Below are positions 7,359-11,417 of a DNA stretch of 11,417 bases, one piece after another. The notes under the pieces were generated by a model. That model did no database searches. It saw nothing but the letters and a program-made list of their open reading frames with translations, and had not been told where the DNA came from. This DNA comes from Propionibacterium sp. Its GTDB lineage: Bacteria > Actinomycetota > Actinomycetes > Propionibacteriales > Propionibacteriaceae. The position numbers and the translations under genes are program-made. The DNA lies in assembly GCA_012719335.1 (NCBI GenBank), contig JAAYAO010000006.1, forward strand, positions 1 through 11,417. The letters run 5' to 3'. Position 1 is the stretch's first letter. The number at the start of each line of letters is the position of its first letter.

Positions 7359-7790
7359 TCAGAACTTACGGGTGGGCATCGACCAACGAGGCACCTGGGC
7401 GGCGGCCTTCCAGTCCACCGTCGACCAGGACCGTTCCTGGGCTTCCTTCATCAGGGCCAGGTCGGGGCTGACGACGACCGGGTGCCCGACCGCGCTCAAC
7501 ATCGGCAGGTCGACGTGGCTGTCGGCGTAGGCGTAACTGTTCGCCAGGTCGATGTCGTGCAGGGCCGCGTAATGCTTCAGCCAGGCCGAACGAGATTCCC
7601 CGACCATCGGGGGGCCGGTCAGGAAGCCGGTGGCGATGCCGTGCTCGTCGGTGATCAGGTCGGCGGCGATCACCACGTCGAACAGCGGCGCGATGGGCCG
7701 GGTCAACGGCCGGATCGCCCCGGTCAGCAGGATCGTGCGGTGCCCCGCGGCGCGGTGTTCCTTGATCCGGCGGATCGCCTCGGCCGACAC
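7359..7790 (-). CDS. C-terminal half of HAD-IB phosphatase domain, cut from FAR-HAD by an amber codon
   Basis: This segment is in the same reading frame as the upstream reductase gene and is separated from it only by TAG at 7818-7820. It carries the remaining HAD motifs of a SerB-like HAD-IB hydrolase: motif II ILLTGA (catalytic T671 in full-length numbering) and motif III YADSHVDLPML (736-746, D738 and D742). It ends SMPTRKF. Motif I, with the nucleophile, is on the other side of the stop, so alone this piece cannot be an active phosphatase. The first in-frame start codon is GTG 7790, with only GGAA nearby, so separate translation is doubtful. It could be the dead tail of a nonsense-mutated gene, a read-through extension, or part of an intact 791-residue protein if TAG is a sequence error. 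Confidence 0.7.
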   Translation of the reverse strand: MSAEAIRRIKEHRAAGHRTILLTGAIRPLTRPIAPLFDVVIAADLITDEHGIATGFLTGPPMVGESRSAWLKHYAALHDIDLANSYAYADSHVDLPMLSAVGHPVVVSPDLALMKEAQERSWSTVDWKAAAQVPRWSMPTRKF

Positions 7791-7817
7791 CCGTTCCAGG
7801 ATGTGGTTGGTCAGCTC

Positions 7818-9734
7818 CTAGTCCACGGCCCGTTCCAGCTCCGCGACGTCGGCGCCGGCGTAGCGTCGGTAGAAGGCGCGCAGGAAGGTGCCCCGGTCGC
7901 GCCGCTCGGCGTGCAGGTAGCCCGGCAGGCTGCTCAGGATGCTGCCGACCTCGCCCAGTCGGCCCAGCAGGCCGCGCTCGGACAGTCTGGTCCACAGGTA
8001 GGTTTCGATCACGTTGGTGGCCAGCACGGTGCCGTCCAGGTCGAAGGCGGCCAACACCTTCGACTGGTCACCGCTGAGGGTGCTCAGGTCGCGGAAGGTA
8101 CTGGCCTTGGTGCCGCGGCGACGCCGGGCCCGGTCGAGGCGCCGCACCGGTTCGGTGACCGCCGGGCAGTGCACCTCCACCAGGTAGGTGTGCCAGTCGT
8201 AGACCGCGGAGTCGAAGGCGAAGGCGTCCACATCGTCGGGGTGCAGTTCGTGGTGCAACCGCAGCGTGTTGTCGTCGACGAAGTGCAGCTCCGACTGGCC
8301 GTACTCGTTGTACAGATCCAGGTAGCGGCGCAGGAAGGCCAACTGTTTGGCCTGTTTGGCCAACTGGGTGCCGGTGCGGCGGACCGCCGCCGAGCGCGGC
8401 GCGAAGGTCAACGCCCGGGCGGCCACCGCGGTGGCCTTCTCGGAGGTGGCCAGCAGCCGTTCCACCGCCGCGGCGCCGGGGAAGTCCCATTCGTGGGCGA
8501 TCGGGGTGCCCCGGCCATCGGTTTCGAAGGGGTTGTCGATGAAGTACTGCCGCACCAGCTCGTACAGGGTGCGGAAGGTGATCGGGTTCCGGGCGCCGGA
8601 GTTCAGGTGGTAGAACTGCGGGTCGCCGACCTCGGGTTCGGTGGCGCACACCGCGACGATCGCGTTCACCACGTGGTCGACCGGCACGATGTCGATCACC
8701 GAGTCGGGGGATGCCGGAAACTCCGGCAGCCTGCCCTTGCCGTAGGCCATGATCAGCGGCTCGGCCATCTTGTAGCCCTCGATCCACCCCGGGTAGGGGT
8801 GTTTCCAGGCGGATTCGACGATCGCCGGGCGCACCACCGACAGCCGCACATCGCGGCCCACGTCGGTGACCACCCGCTCGCCGAGGGCCTTGGTGAAGGT
8901 GTAGACGTCGGTCCAGCCCAGTGACCGGGCGCGTTCGGTGCCGGCCTTGACCAGTTGTTCGGAGACCCATTCCTTGCGGCGACGTTCGGTGTCGACCGAG
9001 GTGGTCAGGTAGCCGGCGCGGCGATGGTCGCGTTCGGCGGCCTTGCGGAACTTGGTCAGCCGGGCCGGGGTGCGCGACTCGAGTTCGATGGCGGCCCCCA
9101 GGGCCAGGCCGTGTTCGGTCTCCACCCGGTAGTCGATGTCGTGCTCGTGCGGGGCCTCCCGGATCGCGCCGCGGCGCCGTCCGGCGGTGTAGGCGGTCGA
9201 GACGTGCAGGTAGTGCGGAATCCTGACCAGATTGCCGTCGGTGTCGCTGCAGGCTTCCAGCATCGCCCGGATCAGCGCTTCGGTGCCGATCGTGTTGGTG
9301 CGGAAGGCCTGGTCGATGGGTGGGTCGAAGGACACGTCACCGGCGCAGTGCACGACCACGTCCAGGTCGGCGGGCAGGGCGGGGACGTTGGGCAGGTCAC
9401 CCTCGATCACCTCGATGCGTTCGTCGACGAGGGCCTCGGGTGAACCCGCGGCGGCCACCAGGTCGGCGAAGATCTTCTTGCGCACCAGTTTGACCACCCG
9501 GGAGCGGGCGTCGGCCGAGCCCTTGCGGCGCACCAGCACCGCGGCGGTGGTCTCGGGCAGTTCGGTGAGGATCTTCCACAGCAGGTGTTCACCGATGAAC
9601 CCGGTGACGCCGGTCATCACGATCTTCTTGCCGGCCAGCAGGTCCTTCAGTCGCCCGTCCAGGGTGGGACGGGTGTCGTTGCCGGCGGAGGATCCGGCCT
9701 GGAAGGCGTGCGCCGGGGCGCTCGTGTTGGTCAC
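7818..9734 (-). CDS. Fatty acyl-CoA reductase (SDR) fused to the start of a HAD-IB hydrolase, ended by in-frame TAG
   Basis: The 638-residue product begins with a Male_sterility/NAD_binding_4-type reductase that converts fatty acyl-CoA to aldehyde or alcohol. It has the nucleotide-binding [12 protein letters not shown] (41-52), [10 protein letters not shown] (128-137), catalytic S179 in [10 protein letters not shown], and YTFTK (Y278, K282). The C-terminal sterile-type domain runs to about 545. A HAD domain then begins with motif [13 protein letters not shown] (563-574; D565, D567). TAG at 7818 stops translation after AELERAVD, before HAD motifs II and III. In frame it would continue to 7359, giving 791 residues, close to what is expected for actinobacterial SDR-HAD fusions. 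The GTG start shares GTGA with the hisA stop, and GAGGA lies just upstream. Reductase activity should survive; phosphatase activity should not without read-through. Confidence 0.88.
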   Translation of the reverse strand: MTNTSAPAHAFQAGSSAGNDTRPTLDGRLKDLLAGKKIVMTGVTGFIGEHLLWKILTELPETTAAVLVRRKGSADARSRVVKLVRKKIFADLVAAAGSPEALVDERIEVIEGDLPNVPALPADLDVVVHCAGDVSFDPPIDQAFRTNTIGTEALIRAMLEACSDTDGNLVRIPHYLHVSTAYTAGRRRGAIREAPHEHDIDYRVETEHGLALGAAIELESRTPARLTKFRKAAERDHRRAGYLTTSVDTERRRKEWVSEQLVKAGTERARSLGWTDVYTFTKALGERVVTDVGRDVRLSVVRPAIVESAWKHPYPGWIEGYKMAEPLIMAYGKGRLPEFPASPDSVIDIVPVDHVVNAIVAVCATEPEVGDPQFYHLNSGARNPITFRTLYELVRQYFIDNPFETDGRGTPIAHEWDFPGAAAVERLLATSEKATAVAARALTFAPRSAAVRRTGTQLAKQAKQLAFLRRYLDLYNEYGQSELHFVDDNTLRLHHELHPDDVDAFAFDSAVYDWHTYLVEVHCPAVTEPVRRLDRARRRRGTKASTFRDLSTLSGDQSKVLAAFDLDGTVLATNVIETYLWTRLSERGLLGRLGEVGSILSSLPGYLHAERRDRGTFLRAFYRRYAGADVAELERAVD

Positions 9735-10465
9735 CGATCCTCGCCCCGGGCCACGGCCAGCGCGTCGGGCAGGGTGAAGTTGCCGACGTACAAGGCGGTT
9801 CCGATGATGGCGCCCTCGACCCCGATCGGCACCAGGCCGCGCAACTGGCGCAGGTCCTCCAGCGAGGAGATACCGCCGGAGGCGACCACGGCCGCATTGG
9901 TGCGGGCACAGATCGCGCCGAGCAGTTCGAAGTTGGGGCCGGTCAGCATGCCGTCGGAGGCGACGTCGGTGACCACGAAGCGGGTGCAGCCGGCTTCGGA
10001 GAGGCGGGCCAGGGTGTCGAAGACGTCGCCGCCCTCACTGGTCCAGCCGCGGGCGGCCAGTTGGCTGCCCTTCACGTCCAGGCCGATCGCGATCCGGTCG
10101 CCGTGGGTGGCGATGATCTTCTCGCACCAGGCCGGGTTCTCCAGGGCGGCGGTGCCGATGTTCACCCGGGTGCAGCCGGTGCTCAATGCGCGGGCCAGGG
10201 ATTCGTCGTCGCGGATGCCGCCGGAGAGTTCGACCTTGATGTCCACCGCGGCGATGATTCCGGCGACCGCCTCGGCGTTGGAGCCACGCCCGAAGGCGGC
10301 GTCCAGGTCCACCAGGTGGATCCACTCGGCTCCCTCATCGGCCCAGCGACGTGCCGCGGCGATCGGATCCCCGAAAGTCTTCTCGGTACCGTCCACGCCC
10401 TGCACGAGCTGAACGGCTTGGCCGTCCTTGACATCGACGGCCGGCAACAGTTCCAGATGGCTCAC
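9731..10465 (-). CDS. hisA: Phosphoribosyl isomerase HisA/PriA
   Basis: HisA isomerises ProFAR to PRFAR in histidine synthesis; in many actinobacteria the same enzyme (PriA) also does the TrpF step of tryptophan synthesis. The 244-residue TIM barrel starts LELLPAVDV with D11 as general acid/base. It shows [14 protein letters not shown] (50-63), [12 protein letters not shown] (79-90), IGLDV with D130, ARGW (R139, W141) and SDG (D171). R139 and W141 correspond to PriA residues involved in dual specificity. Position 19, Arg in characterised PriA proteins, is Gln here ([10 protein letters not shown]), so TrpF activity is uncertain. The start is GTG 10465, fitting the family N-terminus, although the Shine-Dalgarno is weak. 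It lies 9 nt after hisH and overlaps the reductase gene by 4 nt. Confidence 0.96.
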   Translation of the reverse strand: MSHLELLPAVDVKDGQAVQLVQGVDGTEKTFGDPIAAARRWADEGAEWIHLVDLDAAFGRGSNAEAVAGIIAAVDIKVELSGGIRDDESLARALSTGCTRVNIGTAALENPAWCEKIIATHGDRIAIGLDVKGSQLAARGWTSEGGDVFDTLARLSEAGCTRFVVTDVASDGMLTGPNFELLGAICARTNAAVVASGGISSLEDLRQLRGLVPIGVEGAIIGTALYVGNFTLPDALAVARGEDR

Positions 10466-10474
10466 CCGAGGAGC

Positions 10475-11113
10475 CTATCGCGGATCGAGCGAGCACACCC
10501 ACCGGCGGAGCAGCCGACCACCGGTCGCGCCCGACTTCTCGGGGTGGAATTGCATCGAGGCGAGCGGCCCGTGTTCGACCGCGGCGACCACCCGGTGCCC
10601 CTGGTGTTCGGTGAGGGTGACCTTCGCCCCGATCGTCCGCAGCGGGGCCGGGTCGAGCACCGCATAGCTGTGTACGAAGTAGTAGTACTCCCCCGGCTCG
10701 GGGCACAGCAGGCTGCCCGGGTCGGGTTCGGCGGTGTTCCAGCCCATGTGCGGCAGTCGTGGTGCCGGCACCCGGGCCACGGTGCCCGGCAGCAGACCCA
10801 GCCCGCGGGTACGGCGGCCGTGCTCGACGCCCTCCTCGAACAGCACCTGGTGTCCGACACAGATGCCCAGGGTGGGCCGGGAGGCGGCGACCCGTTCGGC
10901 CAGGATCTCCGGGGCACCGACCGCGGTCAGGCCGGCCATGCAGGACGCGAAGGCACCGACCCCGGGCACCACCAGACCGGCTGCGGTGCGGGCGCGTTCG
11001 GGGTCGGCGGTCAGTTCGACCCGGGCGCCGGCCGCGATCAGGGCACGGGTGGCCGAGTGCAGGTTGCCCGAACCGTAGTCGAGCACCACCACGTCCGATG
11101 CGGACGAGGTCAC
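10475..11113 (-). CDS. hisH: Imidazole glycerol phosphate synthase, glutaminase subunit HisH
   Basis: HisH hydrolyses glutamine and channels ammonia to HisF to make IGP and AICAR. The 212-residue class I amidotransferase starts [13 protein letters not shown] (8-20). It has the nucleophile elbow GICVGHQ (C85), PHMGWN (121-126), YYFVHSY (144-150), and the catalytic pair H190/E192 in FHPEKS. GTG 11113 is chosen because it overlaps the hisB stop in GTGA, has AAAGG 6 nt upstream, and gives the normal length. The longer in-frame extension to 11362 is antisense-like, low in family similarity and runs through hisB. The HisF partner is not in the window; the gene after hisA is a reductase instead. The stop is TAG. 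Confidence 0.96.
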   Translation of the reverse strand: MTSSASDVVVLDYGSGNLHSATRALIAAGARVELTADPERARTAAGLVVPGVGAFASCMAGLTAVGAPEILAERVAASRPTLGICVGHQVLFEEGVEHGRRTRGLGLLPGTVARVPAPRLPHMGWNTAEPDPGSLLCPEPGEYYYFVHSYAVLDPAPLRTIGAKVTLTEHQGHRVVAAVEHGPLASMQFHPEKSGATGGRLLRRWVCSLDPR

Positions 11114-11298
11114 AGCAGGCCTTTGGTACTGGGCACCCCGCTCACCCGGGGGTCGATCGCGACGGCGTCGCGCAGCGCCCGGGCCAGGGCCTTGAACTGG
11201 GCCTCGACGATGTGGTGCGGGTCCCGCCCGGCGAGCAGTCGCAGGTGGACGCAGATGTGGGCGTGGAAGGCGAAGGATTCGACCACGTGCCGGGTCAG
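11110..11298 (-). CDS. hisB: Imidazoleglycerol-phosphate dehydratase HisB, C-terminal fragment truncated at an inverted junction
   Basis: The last 62 residues are typical His[20 protein letters not shown], then the metal-binding [14 protein letters not shown] and the conserved ending [12 protein letters not shown]. HisB is normally about 200 residues, so roughly 138 are absent. The frame stays open to the window edge, but upstream of about 11298 it no longer looks like HisB in any frame; the expected SGRP region should fall near 11370 and is missing. From 11291 outward the plus strand instead encodes the end of HisC. The stop overlaps the hisH GTG start by 4 nt, as in an intact operon. The break is therefore at the 5' side only. 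Confidence 0.85.
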   Translation of the reverse strand: MTRHVVESFAFHAHICVHLRLLAGRDPHHIVEAQFKALARALRDAVAIDPRVSGVPSTKGLL

Positions 11299-11299
11299 C
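11290..11299. other. Inverted chimeric junction between hisB (-) and hisC (+)
   Basis: HisB-type coding on the minus strand and HisC-type coding on the plus strand meet here. They share CGGGTCAG (11291-11298), which reads R-V-S in HisC and, as its complement CTGACCCG, L-T-R in HisB. An 8-nt inverted microhomology at a head-to-head join is typical of amplification fold-back chimeras. A real microhomology-mediated inversion would look the same. Confidence 0.6.
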
Positions 11300-11410
11300 G
11301 CCGGCACCCCCGACGAAATGGCCGCCTTCCGCACCGCGATGCAGAATGTGTTGAGCTCCCATCCCGAGCTGATCGACCGATCGGCCACGACCCCGAAGGA
11401 CACCCGATGA
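11291..11410 (+). CDS. hisC: Histidinol-phosphate aminotransferase HisC, C-terminal fragment on the opposite strand
   Basis: Forty codons on the plus strand read [20 protein letters not shown] and continue to a TGA at 11408-11410. RV(S/T)xGTPxE...F is the conserved C-terminal motif of HisC (PLP-dependent class II aminotransferase), whose Arg contacts the substrate phosphate. Codon choice is strongly GC3-biased, as expected for real coding, whereas the opposing hisB frame here uses atypical codons such as ACA, ATT and GGA. The stop overlaps a following ATG, the usual hisC-hisB coupling. Everything upstream of R is replaced by reversed hisB sequence, so this is a truncated piece at a fold-back junction. 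Identification rests on a short motif plus context. Confidence 0.65.
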   Translation, partial: RVSAGTPDEMAAFRTAMQNVLSSHPELIDRSATTPKDTR

Positions 11411-11417
11411 CCCGCAC
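11407..11417 (+). CDS. hisB: Probable 5' start of hisB on the plus strand (first codons only, runs off right edge)
   Basis: ATGACCCGCAC overlaps the HisC-like TGA by 4 nt (ATGA) and would encode MTR followed by an incomplete codon. Several actinobacterial HisB proteins begin MTRTARIERTT-like, and hisB normally follows hisC. If correct, both ends of the same gene appear in this window in opposite orientation, with the middle missing. Confidence 0.4.

Noticed and set aside
7818..7820. Amber codon as pyrrolysine or genome-wide UAG reassignment
   Set aside because: ruvA, yebC and hisH in the same window end with TAG, and no Pyl tRNA or synthetase is visible. A mutation, error or ordinary read-through is simpler.
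11114..11362. N-terminal extension of hisH
   Set aside because: It runs out of frame through the hisB fragment and is not amidotransferase-like. GTG 11113 fits length, ribosome-binding site and operon overlap.
11299..11403. HisB continuing to GTG 11403
   Set aside because: The 35 codons past 11298 have unusual codon use and no HisB motifs, while the plus strand encodes HisC-like sequence there.
1..11417. Mobile elements, CRISPR arrays, tRNA or rRNA genes
   Set aside because: No transposase, direct-repeat array, tRNA-like cloverleaf or rRNA sequence was recognised by eye on either strand.

Overview
The window is high-GC actinobacterial chromosomal DNA, most simply from a Propionibacteriaceae-like member of the Actinomycetota. 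This rests on the strongly GC-biased third codon positions, frequent GTG starts, the ruvC-ruvA-ruvB-yajC-secD gene order, a PriA-type HisA, and a Gram-positive-type LexA box (CGAAC-N4-GTTCG) in front of ruvC. The family-level placement is inference. Nearly every gene lies on the minus strand and coding density is very high. The longest gap is about 80 nt, so no stretch over 300 bases lacks a gene.

Read in transcription order (right to left), the layout has four blocks. (1) Histidine block: the 3' end of hisB, then hisH and hisA/priA, joined by 4-nt stop/start overlaps or a 9-nt gap. (2) Directly coupled to hisA, where hisF is often found, is a lipid-like cassette: a fatty acyl-CoA reductase fused to a HAD-IB phosphatase and split by one in-frame amber codon, a LarA/DUF2088-family protein that lacks the family's cofactor lysine, and a short PlsC-like acyltransferase. 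(3) A two-domain GNAT acetyltransferase whose 3' end overlaps yebC by 38 nt. (4) The recombination/secretion block: ruvC-ruvA-ruvB (Holliday junction branch migration and resolution) behind a near-perfect LexA operator, then yajC and the 5' end of secD (Sec translocon accessory factors).

Two structural anomalies stand out. At the right edge (about 11290-11298) the minus-strand hisB is cut off after its last 62 codons. It is joined, in opposite orientation, to the plus-strand 3' end of hisC, followed by an ATG that looks like the true start of hisB. This fold-back junction sits on an 8-nt inverted microhomology and is best read as a chimeric or assembly junction, or else a real inversion. In the FAR-HAD gene, a single UAG separates HAD motif I from motifs II and III while both sides remain well conserved.

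No mobile element, tRNA, rRNA, CRISPR array or phage gene was seen. The candidate for an under-described system is the FAR-HAD / LarA-like / acyltransferase cassette embedded in the histidine operon.
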